From the NCBI GenBank assembly GCA_034509755.1, contig CM067548.1, forward strand, positions 11,429,188 through 11,493,187: a stretch of DNA of 64,000 bases, in the 5' to 3' direction. The stretch comes from Anisodus tanguticus (Eukaryota > Streptophyta > Magnoliopsida > Solanales > Solanaceae). This document shows, piece by piece, positions 33,541 through 45,112 of this stretch (within the stretch, counting starts at the first letter, position 1; each line of letters opens with the position of its first letter). The notes under the pieces are model-generated. The model searched no databases and was not told where the DNA came from. It was given only the letters and a program-made list of their open reading frames with translations. The translations under genes and the position numbers were made by a program.

Positions 33541-36500
33541 TAAGTCAGGGAGACTAGCCGGTCCCGATATTATTTAGAATCATGGCATCAATCAGGTATG
33601 TTGATAATTTTATTAAGAATAGTTGTGTTTATACCTATGATTGGTCAATTATTTTTTATATAACAAGTATGTTATACAAGGCATATGTAGACTGTAAATC
33701 GATGAGAGGAAATGGAAAATGGTAAATGAAATTATAGCTATGTTTAAGGTTTTAAGTAAAATTGTTTAGGAATCAACCCTTACTAACTACATACGTACCC
33801 AACACGCTTAGATCCTGTAGCGTGAGCAATACCGGGACACAAAGAGTAATGAACGTGTGACTTAAAAGGAGGAATTCACGAGTCCAAAGAATTTAGGGAA
33901 ACCCCAGAACAATAATAAGAAAAATGGATTTCTAGGAATAAGTTACCTGCAGCTTTGTTCAGAAGGCAGTTGAAGAAAGAAAATGATGCGAAAAGTTATA
34001 CATAAGTTAGTAATCCCAATCCATCCACAAGGATAAACTATGTAGAAAGAACATCGAACGGAAGGAGAATTGTTAATTAAAGGCAAACAATATACTTTAT
34101 TCATCAGGAAAGATGGCAGGATTCTCGACATTAAGTGGAAATAATTTAAGATGAAAGTATGACTAACAGAGAAGCGGTGACAATGGTAAATGGATGTCTG
34201 GTGGACACAAGTAAAAGCGTTATGACAACGTAACAAAGTCGAAGAATGTATCTTACCTAAATAGATTAGGGAAAACCTGAAATAGTAAGGACCACGATAA
34301 AGGAGTTATAGTGAGACTTCCATGTAACAAAAATACCAGTAAAGGATAAGGGTATAAGTAAAGGAGTGGCATTTAAACTTCCAAAGCTAAAGATCTAGGT
34401 TATGATGTCCGCCAAGGACGATATCAAAAGTGCGCTAAGACGAAGAATCTTTGAAGAAATTCCAACTGATAATATCTAAGCTAGTTAAATGCCCATCAAA
34501 TAGAGAAGGATTCTAATACCAATTTAAGGGAGGAAATCTGAATAAAATATAAGGATTGAGTCCAGTCCCATTCAAATTTGAACATGTCAAACATTAGTTC
34601 CGCTGCGAATATCGATAAGACATCTAAGGACATATAAATGACAACAAGGACCAATGAAATTCAATGTGAGTATATGATGAGAAAATTAAGAATAACCTGA
34701 GACAAGCAGTAAGGAGAAGAGCTAAAGTATAAGAACAAGGAAGCAAGAAATGAACAAATAGGTGATGACAACACTTTGACTGCTGAATGAACTGGAGATC
34801 TCACAAGAAGAATAATATTATGATCATAAAGCTAAGGACATTAGTATAAAAGAAGACAAATCGAGGAACAAAGATGATGACATTGTCTAAAATACGGTAA
34901 GTACGAGGGAAACCGGTGGATCAACACCTTACAAACATAAAACCTTCAGTGAATAAGGGGAGGGGATAACTCCTAGCATGAATGATATTGGATGATAACA
35001 CGAATGCATTAGGGTTTGTTTTGAGGAAACAAGTGCATAAGAAATACCTAACAAACGAAGGACCATAAGAATCTCAGATTTATAAAAAGTAAGTGTGCTC
35101 TCCTAGCATGAACGAAATGCTAATTATGAAATATCATAAGTCCGGATCCAGTAAATATGGTATATCCTCAAGAAATAAAGTCGACAAAAGAAGAAATTAT
35201 GATGGACAGGAAAGAACGTCTTGCTTTCAGTATTTAAGGGGAAAAAGGATAAAGAAATTAATCAGGTGATGACACAAGTCGAGAAATGATAATCGAACAA
35301 ATCTTGAGTATAATTATGGAATAATGAGTCTACCTTGGAATAACTAGCATCGCCAAATAAGTATACAAACTAGAGACATTGTGAGAAGCAAAAAGATCGA
35401 AGGTAAAGAGTAGGAAAATAATGGACCATAGAGTTGTGTACCGTTGAAAAACGGGAGTCACAAAGAAAAACCACCCAAAGAAGTGACAGGTGGCCGACCG
35501 TAATATAAATCGGGTGATACCCCCTTGGAGCTATAGAAAAATGAATTCTTTCTTATATTAGAAATCGAGAAGCATCAGGACAAATCATTCTACCTAAAGA
35601 CCTCTAAAAAAATATCATGAGGTGGAGTAAGGATAATAATGGGAACCCTATCAAGGTATAAGGATTAAGAGTATCAATAGCAGTATCTAAAGAAGAATTA
35701 CTTTTGAAGTGGAGATATTATGTGTGGATTATTGAGTAAACTGGGGATCTTTAAAATCATTATGTAATTTGAAAAATTTATGCCAAAGTGACTCGTCAAT
35801 CTGCATGATAATGATTAAGTCTGGTTATACAATCAAGGTTTGGGAAAAAGATTTATTTTGAATACTATCTCAAGCCATTATATGATCGCTCATAAAGTCT
35901 ACCAACTAATCAGAGGACCAGTTTAAAAGAAGGCCTGAGTATTCCAAATTTCCATTGTCCCGTCCTGAATGAAGATTTCAAGTCACACTACTGGACCCAA
36001 GCCAAGGGTGAACGTATAGAGTTTGGGAGAAGTTTGAAATAAGAATTGATGACTAGTAAGAGATATATTGTCAGATCGACGAATAAAGGATTATACACGG
36101 TAAAAGAATAGAACTCTCCTCAATGTCACAAGGAAAGAAAGGAACCAGAAGTAATGATACCAAATTTTAGGAAATAAGTACAAGAAGATTCTTAGATCAA
36201 TAGGTTCAATTTAACAAGGAAGGAAAATTCCATCTACATGTATCCAAGATCATAATACCGAACTCAGTTCAGAAAGGTAGTAACCAATAAGTAGAACCTC
36301 ATCACAATTGGAGACATTTATTTAGGGGGTACTCCAAAATAAAAGTGGAAAATATGATGTTTTGACGAAGGAAGTTTTTGTACCAGTAGTCTGCTTAAAA
36401 CTTATGTATCGTATAAGGACACCATCAAGAAGGTACGAAGAAAAGTAGAAGAAAAGTGAATTTGAATAACTCTACTACTTTTACGTCCCCGACTTTGACA

Positions 36501-37167
36501 ATTATCGTGCCATAACCTTTCATCATCGTCTTGTACTTTGTGCCTATGAACTCAGATATCTAAACTTTATCATAAGATGAACATTATACTACGGAAAAGA
36601 AGAATGCAGTTCGATTGTCCGAATACAACGGCTTAGAAAAATTATAACCATCAGATAATAGTATGAATGAGAGGTACGAATGTGTGAAGGTTGAGAATAT
36701 AGAAACAATGCATATCAGTGTAATTTGATCAATGATAGGGAGAGATATTCCTTAATCGGCAAGAGCTCTATTAAGAAAGGCCACAGAACCAAAGAATTGA
36801 TCTATCATAATGATTCAGATTTCCCATTAGTATTGGTGTGATATAACCCCTCTATTCTTATTTAGATTATCGAAGATGGATCATGTATCTTTTATATTGG
36901 AGCAAGTGTATTAGGTGCAGCTCGGATGTTACCAAAATGATATTAAGGTAACTTATGACCGAACTCCCTTTAATATTTTATGAGCAAAAACGATCGTGTG
37001 AGGCTAGTTGATGTTATTTTGATATTATGTTACCCTGTGTGGCTTTGGATATATATTTGGGTTACTTGAAAGGTTCTACATAGTCCTGTTTACTAAGGGA
37101 ACTCTGTCAAAATTTCTAGAAATCTTGGAAGTTAGAATATTTCCAAACATTCGCGGACGAATGTTCC
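33541..37167 (+). other. A-rich internal region of element C without coding potential
   Basis: It is 3.6 kb, strongly purine-rich on the plus strand. From 34237 to 37181 there is no open frame of 60 codons on either strand. I looked for the RT (FxDD), integrase (HHCC, DDE) and RNase H motifs and saw none. Only the last about 60 bp (TTCGCGGACGAATGTTCCTAAG) resemble the 3' untranslated end of gypsy elements. Confidence 0.6.
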
Positions 37168-37181
37168 TAAGAAGGGAAGGA
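37168..37181 (+). other. Polypurine tract of element C
   Basis: AAGAAGGGAAGGA directly precedes the TG of the 3' LTR, as needed to prime plus-strand synthesis. Confidence 0.7.
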
Positions 37182-39799
37182 TGTTACACCCCGTAATTTT
37201 TTTGTTTCACCGTGTTGTCAATGGACATAGAAGTCTTGGGAGGAAATACAACATTATGGAAGAATAAGGAAGATTTACAACTTGTTTATGAAGGTATCAG
37301 AGTGTTTGAGAGTTAAACGGATCGAAGGAAGTACGTTTTAACGAAGTTAGGAAAACTGTGTTTTTTTACGATGGATGTGACGGATCGTCAAATTACTTGG
37401 CGGACCATCAAAGTGTAAGAAGACACCATCAAACTGTTTGAATTTGTTGATCCTCAGGGCTATATTGACGGGAAGGGTTGACGGACCGTCAAGTTGCTTA
37501 GTCTAAACCGTAAAAGTTTGACGATCCGTCAAGTGAACCATTAATTGAAGGAGGTGCAAATTTGTTGGCGGGTTTATATTAGGAATTCCCAATTTGCATA
37601 TAATTTTTCCTCCATAACAAATCCTAACACCCTCTATAAACCCTATCTAGCATACCCCAATATTCCCAAGTCAAAATAGAAGCCTATTACGCAAGGGTAA
37701 CGTGATAAAACCCGTGATTAACTTAGTAATCTTCTTCCCTATACAAAGTTGGACTTGGAAATACTCTTGTGAATCAGATTGCTCACTATTTGGGGAGATT
37801 ATGAAGTATTAAGGTAAGTTCTATCATATTATATATATGTGTATGGTTAATTGATGAATTGGAAAAGTTATGAAAAAGTTTTCATGATCAAAACTTCGCA
37901 AATTTGTGAAATCTTCGTAATATGAATAGTTAGGCTATTTTACTCTAAGAATGAGTTGAATTGGATGATGGAATTAATTGTGTATGCTATGGATTAAGGA
38001 AAGTACGGGTTGAAGGATTGTGAAGTTGAATCACATGAGACTTTTCGTAAGAAAAGCTTAAGGAATCACATATGCTAGAATTGTCAAAAGAACACCTAAA
38101 TGAGTTTCTATGGAAATTGTATTTTTGATTGAACCATGAGATTAAATTATGTAGGCATCCCTTGTGAAGAGATCTAAGAACCCGAGGTGTTCAAGATTGT
38201 CAATAAGATATCTAAGCAAAGTTTTCTATAGAAATTAGATTCGATTTTGATATTACTTCCTTGTATGGTATAGATGAGCATTCATAAAAGGATCGAGGAC
38301 TTGTAAAACAACTGTAGTGACAAGAACCAGGTATGTAAGGCCATCCCTTTCTTTCAAAAGTATAAATCCAAAGAATTATCATTTCCGAAAAGAAACATTG
38401 AGAACTTCACTCTATTGTTTATCAAAGTCTCCTATTGAGAAGTGTTCCTTGTTTATTCATATTCTCATGATTCTTGTTGTTGGTTATTGGTCTTATCATA
38501 AGTCTTCAAAAATAAGTATTCTAAAGAGTTAATCATCGAGTCGACTTAGAGTCGTGTCAAGGCAAAGTCTAAGAGTTATGAGTTCCAAAAGGGCCCAACT
38601 AGTTATGGTTATCACAGTACATTGTCCATACCCCGTGTCCCATTGGTGTTGGTATATTTTCGTTAGCATCTAATATCATTCATATCATCCCAATATACAT
38701 ATATTGGATAGGTAGAACATTCCGCAATATATACATATATTGGATCGAGTTGCACGTTACACAACACATACACATATTGGATCAGATTTCATGTTATGCA
38801 ACATATACATATGTTGGATCGGATTACATATTATGCAACATATACATATATTGGATCGAGTTGCATGTTCCGCAACATATACATATATTGGATCGAGTTG
38901 CAATATATATAATATATATATATATATGCAATATATATATATATATATAATTGGATCGGATTGCACATTACGCAATACATACATGAATTAGTGTGCATAT
39001 TGCATTGCATACCCATACATGCATCTCGTAGCATACCTGAGGGTAGTGACATGTCATACACCTTGCACAATAAGACAATGATAGTTTTTACAGTAAAGGC
39101 ATACTCCAGACAGGTTGTGTTTGAGTTTCAGAGTTTCATTATCTGCCTCATATGGCATCCAGGTTACTTATGCTTCTATTTACAGCTTATCGCTTCATAT
39201 GGCATTTATGCTTTTCCTTACAGTTTACAGATTCATATTATTATTCATGATTTTCCTTACAGTTTACAGATTCATATTATTATTCATGCTTTACATACTC
39301 AATTAATTATTTCATATTGATGTCCCTTTTGGGGGACACTGTATTTCATGCCCGCAGGTACAGGTTGGGATGCAAATGCTTTCCATATAGTAGGACTTGA
39401 CTCAGTTGGATTTGTCACGCTCTTTCTTCCATAATTGTGTACTGAGTTGATAGGTATGACAGTTGTGCATATGTATATAGTTGGGTATGGTGGGGCCCTA
39501 TCCTAACCAGTTGTTATCAGTATATTCCTTAGAGATTTGTAGACAGTTCTGTACGTGTGATAGTCGTGTATGGTCTCGTCGACCTCTTCAGTAGATTTAT
39601 TATTATCATGTCGGCCTTGTTATGTATATGTATAGTTTGGGCCTTTTCTGAGTCCATGTGATTTGTCCTTATTTAGTTGAGTACATGTCAGAGGCCTCGT
39701 CGACCATTGGGTTAGTGTACATGTCATAGATATCCGGATCAATACGCTCGAGCCATAGGGTGTCGGGTGCCAGCCACACCCCAAGGTCAGGGTGTGACA
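37182..39799 (+). repeat. 3' LTR of element C (2618 bp)
   Basis: It starts TGTTACACCCC and ends GGTCAGGGTGTGACA, homologous to 29886-32454. It is 49 bp longer, mainly because its minisatellite region has seven units and an AT-rich expansion; a 27-30 bp duplication near 39240-39270 (TTTTCCTTACAGTTTACAGATTC) also adds length. Visible base differences indicate that the insertion is not very recent. Confidence 0.88.
38706..38990. repeat. 37-bp minisatellite, seven copies with AT expansion (3' LTR of C)
   Basis: Copies start at 38706, 38742, 38779, 38816, 38853, 38890 and 38953. The sixth unit is interrupted by an ATATAT-rich expansion (38902-38952). Unit number and variants differ from the 5' LTR, so the array has changed since insertion. 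Confidence 0.88.
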
Positions 39800-40779
39800 C
39801 TTACAATGACTGAAGTGTCATGTATAGGTTCATGTCTGGGTAGTCAAGTTAATTTAAGACTAATTTGAACCTCACTTGAATTTATTAGTGCCTATCCAAC
39901 TTGCTTACTGTGCATCATATGTATTGTTGTCTGTTTTAACTTGCCTATTGAATTTTGGTGAACATTTTATCAATCTGAGTTTGGTTTAGGTCTAGCATAG
40001 TCATGGAGTATTTGTATGTTAAATTTGTTCATCTTAGAACCTTTAAGTTATGGTCTAATTTATGAAATCACATGTATGCCATATTAGACTGGCCTGAATA
40101 TATTATGACCCATTTATGCTAGACTAACACCATGTGCCATTATGCTATATCTCATTCACATGAATCTAGACTCTGTTAATGATCAATTATTGACATGTTA
40201 GTTTAAGTTAATGTATACCAAGCATATCTGAACCATGTATAAGTTTATGATTGTCCATTCTAGGATTTCTAATCAGTAGTCTTAACATGAATGCCTTTAT
40301 CTGCCTACTGAAACTTTGTCCTACCTATATGGGTCTTATTTCATGTTATGAACCACATGTTTAAAAGCATAGTAGCTAACAGTCTTGTTTGATCCCTCTT
40401 GTATGAATTTAAGACCTGTTGGGTAGCCTATTTGTGTCTTGACTTAAGTCAATTTTTTAAAAATAATTTTTCTCTAACAGGCATGTTGGTGCCTATTAGA
40501 GCTTTTCTTTATTGATAAATGCAGAAAAGTAACATAGTATCATTACATGATGATGTCTAAAATTAGAGCTAGCTAAAATAAGAAAAATAAATTATTCAGA
40601 ATGAACAGTTTCACTATAAGAGTCTATGCTAATTTGTAATATGAACTGTAGTCCCAGCTTTGATGAATTCTCAAGGTTTTGGCATATGCAGTATATATGC
40701 AGCATGAATATGAATATCTCTATCTATATATCTAATATAGCTTCCTTGTTCTGATCCTCAAATGAGAAATCTGTGAATT

Positions 40780-41738
40780 ATCCATGTTGATTATCATTCT
40801 TCCTTCTGCTGCCATGTGTATGATTTCTATCTCAATAACTGCATTGTCCAGTGCTTGATTTGCAAGAAAATCTGCAAGTTTGTTCCTTTTTTCGAAAGTA
40901 TACATGTTTAAGCCTGTACTGTTCTCATGTCTACCTTAATGTCTTCGACTTAGTCCTTTAGTTCCCATGGAATATCTCATAATCCCTGAAAGATATTTAG
41001 GAGAGCAAGTGAATCAATCTCTAGTTGTATCTGTTGTATGTTGTTCTCTCTGCAATATTTTATAGCCTGATTGATGGCCTCAGCTTCAGCTTATGTGTTT
41101 GTGGTAATTCCAATATCCTTATCTTATGCATACACCAAATAACCTCTGCTATATCCGATGCGATATCCATATGAACTCCTCTCAGGATTGCCTCTACTTG
41201 CAATATTTGTATTACATTTCAACCTGCCCGATGGTGGCATTTTCCACAACACCTTAGCATAATAGATTTTAGGTCTATAGGTACTGAGCTATTGATACAT
41301 TGTTTCCCACTCATATGATAAATGTATCCATGGAAACCTCAACTTCCCTAGGTGATGTAGAGTATGATGAACTTGTTGTATCATCCTATGTATTGTGACT
41401 GAACGTCCATGCTTAATTTAGTTTCTTCTTTTCTATAATTCCCACATGATCACTGCTGGTATATCTTTGAAAATTGGTTTCAGTTTTTTCTTAACATCAG
41501 TAGTCCACCAAGCTAAGACCAGTCGCTGCAAATTGACTCATTCTGTGTTAATAACTGCACAAGAAGCAATGTTCCTCCATAACTTTATAGATGTAGAGGA
41601 TGTTAGAAATAAATGAGATACAATTTCCTCTTTATGATTCTTGCAACACCAACATCTAGATGGTAGATTGATATGCGTCTTTTTCAATATATCATATGTG
41701 GAGATTCTAGCTCTGAATTGACCACTAGGTTCCAACAT
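40780..41738 (-). pseudogene. LINE zinc-binding (zf-RVT) and RNase H remnants
   Basis: 41538-41738 encodes RCWCCKNHKEEIVSHLFLTS, the Cys-Cys/His arrangement of the zf-RVT domain that follows plant non-LTR RTs. About 40960-41260 in the minus frames reads LKCNTNIASRGNPE, AEAEAINQAIKYC and LEIDSLALLNIF, as in the RNase H domain attached to these LINEs. In the family the Asn-Thr of CNTN is usually followed by Asp-Gly; here the catalytic Asp is Asn. Stops are present. Confidence 0.7.
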
Positions 41739-42273
41739 CCAACATGGTTCATCATCCCCCCTTCAATTGGTACTTTGATTGTATCTTGAATATGTTAAGC
41801 CAGTTCCTGATTGAGAGTTTCTTGTAACAGTTCCATATTTCATCTCCCTTCTTGCACAAATAGTCTAACTTCTATTTCTTCCTCTTCTGCAGCCTGTGGA
41901 ATGATATAATATAAAGCTCTAACTTTTTCCATAACTGAAGTTCCACCATAACTTAGCAAATAAAGTATTATATCATATAAGGATTTAAATCCTATACCTC
42001 CTTCATCTTTTTGGTAAACACAACTTATCCCATGCCACCCAATGTTTGTTTTTTACACCCACAGTGTTGCTCCAAAAGAATTTAGCAAATATTTTATGCA
42101 GTTGTTTGATCACACCAGAGAAAGGATTTATAGCTGATAGCAAGTATATAGGCATGGTTTGTAGCACATGCCTAATCAACACATATCTTACACCAAAAGA
42201 AAACATCCCATTCTACAAAGAAAATACCCTCTTCATCACTTTTTTGAGCAAGCCCTCATAATATATCAATTTT

Positions 42274-43149
42274 TCATCTCCCATAGAAAACTGGACATCC
42301 TAAATATATGAAAGGAAAAGTTCCATTTCTCCTATTAGTATGTCTTCTGATCCTATTATTGATCCTTACAAATACTTTATGATGAGTATAGAAACTACTT
42401 TTCTCATTATTAACTAACTGTCCAGATGCCTTCTCATATTTTCTCAGAATATTCATCATCTTCTTTAAAGAATATCCATCTCCAGAACAAAATAGTATTT
42501 TATCAACATCATAAGATAGATGATTTATCTGAGGACTCCATTTTGGCATACCATAGCTTATAAACGTTGGTTTCTCATGTAATTTATTCAGACTTCTTGC
42601 TAACACTTTTGTAGCTATAATAAATAGTGTAGGTGACAAAAGATGACCTTGTTTCACTCATCTGCTAGATCTAAAAAAATCATGACTTTGTCCATTGACA
42701 AACACTGAGTACCAGTTATTAGATATCAACCTCCATACCATATCAATGATAATTTCTCCAAAACCAAAATGTCTCAGAGCTATAGTAACAAAGATCCAAG
42801 ATAATCTATCATAGGCCTTTGCCATGTCTAACTTGATCACCATATTTGTATGTTTTGCCCTCATATTGATATCCCTGATGATTTCCTGTGCAAGTAGTAC
42901 ATTCTTAACTATACTCCTTCCCTTTACAAATCCTGTTTGAGTAGATGAAATGATAATAGAAAGAACCTGAGCTAGTATGTTGTGAAGTACCTTTGACAAT
43001 ATCTTGTTAGAAAAGGAACTGAGACTGATTGGTCTCATGTCAGTATAGGTATTTATCACCTCTTTCTTGGGCAACAACACTATATAAGTGTGTGTTATAA
43101 ATTTTGGGATCTCATATCCACAGAAGAAAGCTCTAACCATCATAAGCAC
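42274..43149 (-). pseudogene. LINE reverse transcriptase remnant
   Basis: Two frames (42658-43149 and 42274-42657) separated by a stop. Visible motifs: ADMRPIS-like TDMRPISLSSF, TQTGFVKGRSI, KLDMAKAYDRLSW and KQGHLLSPTLF (family KQGDPLSP). In place of the catalytic FADD/YADD is YDVD (about 42502-42513), so the active site is lost. The thumb-like segment with YVLIRHVLQTMPIYLLSA continues at 42003-42206. Confidence 0.82.
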
Positions 43150-43884
43150 ATTATTTTTTATAATGTCCCGACATTTGTGATAAAAGTGTCCTGTAAATCC
43201 TCAGGATCACTAGCAATATCTCCTTTAAGAGAGAATATAACCTCATTTACTTCTTCATTTGTTGGTAATTCTTCCATGCTCTTTTGTTGTATTTCTATGA
43301 TCAGTTTGGGATATTCTTCAGCAATGTAGTATCTATTTCACTCTGATCATCTCTGAATTGTGCATCAAAAATCCTGTCTGCATCATCTCCCATTTCTTAT
43401 TCTGTCTCTAACCATGTACCATTAGGTTCTTGTATTCTTTTTACAGCCAATTTACTCATTCTACCCTCACATATGAATGGAAGAATTTAGTATTCCTATC
43501 ACCATCATTAAATCAAGTCATTCCTACTTTTTATTTCTAGTATTCTTCCTCCAAATGAAGGTATCTTGTTAATTATGCATTTGCTTGTTGTAACATATAT
43601 CTATTCTCCTTGGTTGGATTATTTTCAAACTATAATTCCTTCACCTTAATTATATCCTCAATTATAGCAATTTGCTGAAAAATATAGCCACAAATATTTC
43701 TGCTCCAGTGCGCCAATGCCTTTTTCAGCCTCTTCAACTTATGATGAAATATATGAAATGGATTCCCATAGAAGTCTGCCTCCTAATGTTCTTTCACCAC
43801 ATCCATAAAAGATTGATGTTTTGTCTAGAAGTTAAGAAACTTAGAAGGTCTCCTAATTGGTATATTATTTCTATTACACTCCAA

Positions 43885-44560
43885 CTATAAAGGAGCATGA
43901 TATGATCCATGTCTGATTAGATGAGACACTACAGTGGATGGCATGATATCCAATAATTGTTGATTCACCAGTATCCTAACCAATCGTTTGAATATACAAT
44001 CTTCCTCAGTTCTTACATTCCACCAGGTGAATTTTATTCCTGAATACCCCACATCTATCAAACCACAGGTTTGAATACAACTTGTAAAGTCTAGTACTTC
44101 ATTTGTTGAGACTGGTAGTCCACCTTGTTTCTCCTCATCAAATTTTATCTCATTAGAGTCTCCTCCTATAATCCATGGCAAATTAAACTGATTAGATATA
44201 TATACCATGGAGTCCCATAACTCTTCCTTCTATTATTTATCACATTTAGCATACACAACAGTAATCAACACAGTCTGATTAATAACAGAGTGGATGAGTT
44301 GTATTGTTACTTGTTGACTTAATTCTGATATAACTGTTCATTGCTATTCATCTGTCCAAAATATCCAAATATTTCATGAATAGTTCACCTTGTAATTAGG
44401 ATATCCTAGCTTTCTTCTATATTCCTCTATTTCTGTAGGATCTTGAAATGGTTCAATTAAACCAATGAATGAATAGTGATGCCTCATCTTTAGTTCAATT
44501 AACCTCTAACAAGATTGTTAAGTATTAACTGATCTAATATTCCAGAATATATCTTTATCT
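43885..44560 (-). pseudogene. LINE endonuclease remnant
   Basis: The frame 43885-44208 reads LPWIIGGDSNEI and ends HGSYHAPL, with FTWWNVRTEEDCIFKRL between. In plant LINE endonucleases these are usually GGDFN and SDHAPL. Here the Phe is Ser and the catalytic Asp of SDH is Tyr, so the enzyme would be inactive even in an intact frame. Upstream parts are in broken frames. Confidence 0.75.
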
Positions 44561-44907
44561 ATCTTTCATTAGTGTTGCCTTTATTCTTACCCCTCGTTGT
44601 TGTTACTCCTGCAGCTGGAACACTGTTAGTTCTGGCAAGTTCATGTTTACTTGTTGCTTGCTTCAACTTCTGAACACTTCTACGAGATAGGTCTTCTTTC
44701 TTAGATATGTTATCAATGTTCTAATTCAAATCCTCATCCTCATGTGTTTCCTGAACTATTTGTGTTTCTCTTATTAGTTGTTCTGACTGTTGCTCTACTA
44801 GATCCTCTACAACTTATTGCACATCAACATTCTCTATATCTTGTGGCCTAGTTATTCCATGTCGGTATTGCACCTTTTATGCCCTCTGGTTTGGATCATG
44901 ACAAACT

Positions 44908-44919
44908 TGGTATCAGAGC
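44908..44919 (+). other. Primer-binding site of element E
   Basis: TGGTATCAGAGC, four bases after the LTR end, is complementary to initiator tRNA-Met. Confidence 0.8.
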
Positions 44920-45112
44920 AGGTTTGTCTTATGAAGTCTGCAAGCCGTGCCTAGTAGAGTCTTGTTTATGGGTGTGTCATGCACCACACTTATAAATAAG
45001 AGGTTATGAGGCATTTAGAATGGTTACCTTTCCTTCTCGTTCTAGATCGTGCAGTAGAGCTGAGTTATAAGTATTCCACTCCTAACCCGTCTCGTGTTTA
45101 TGAATTTCAGCA

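Larger units (their letters stand above)
29886..39799 (+). mobile_element. Complete LTR retrotransposon C (9.9 kb), apparently non-autonomous, TSD CTTAC
   Basis: Two long LTRs (29886-32454 and 37182-39799) bound a 4.7 kb internal region with a primer-binding site (32458) and a polypurine tract (37168-37181). Both flanks carry CTTAC (29881-29885 and 39800-39804). The internal region has a gag remnant with zinc-knuckle-like modules and then 3.6 kb without recognisable protease, RT, RNase H or integrase. The layout suggests a non-autonomous gypsy-type element mobilised by relatives; a fully eroded pol is the alternative. Confidence 0.88.
27840..40454 (+). repeat. LTR-like sequence D, split by complete element C
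   Basis: It starts TGTTGACACC right in the middle of the family-A gag, a typical plant LTR start, and runs to 29885. After element C it continues at 39800-40454, where the LINE end begins. I could not find its 3' end or a target duplication, so the LTR label is inference. It holds a perfect hairpin at 28584-28610. There are no credible genes. Confidence 0.45.
40455..44855 (-). mobile_element. Decayed LINE (L1 clade, with RNase H), minus strand
   Basis: Reading on the minus strand: ORF1-like tail (about 44580-44850), endonuclease (about 43885-44560), reverse transcriptase (42274-43149), thumb region (42003-42206), zf-RVT zinc-binding domain (41538-41738) and RNase H (about 40780-41290). The 3' end near 40455-40500 has A-rich runs. 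The 5' end meets the stub of the element E LTR at about 44855 without a clear target duplication. Every domain is interrupted by stops or frameshifts. Confidence 0.8.

Noticed and set aside
33943..34236. 97-residue minus-strand frame within element C
   Set aside because: It is antisense to the internal region, with no domain or conserved motif. Purine-rich sense strands commonly give such antisense frames.
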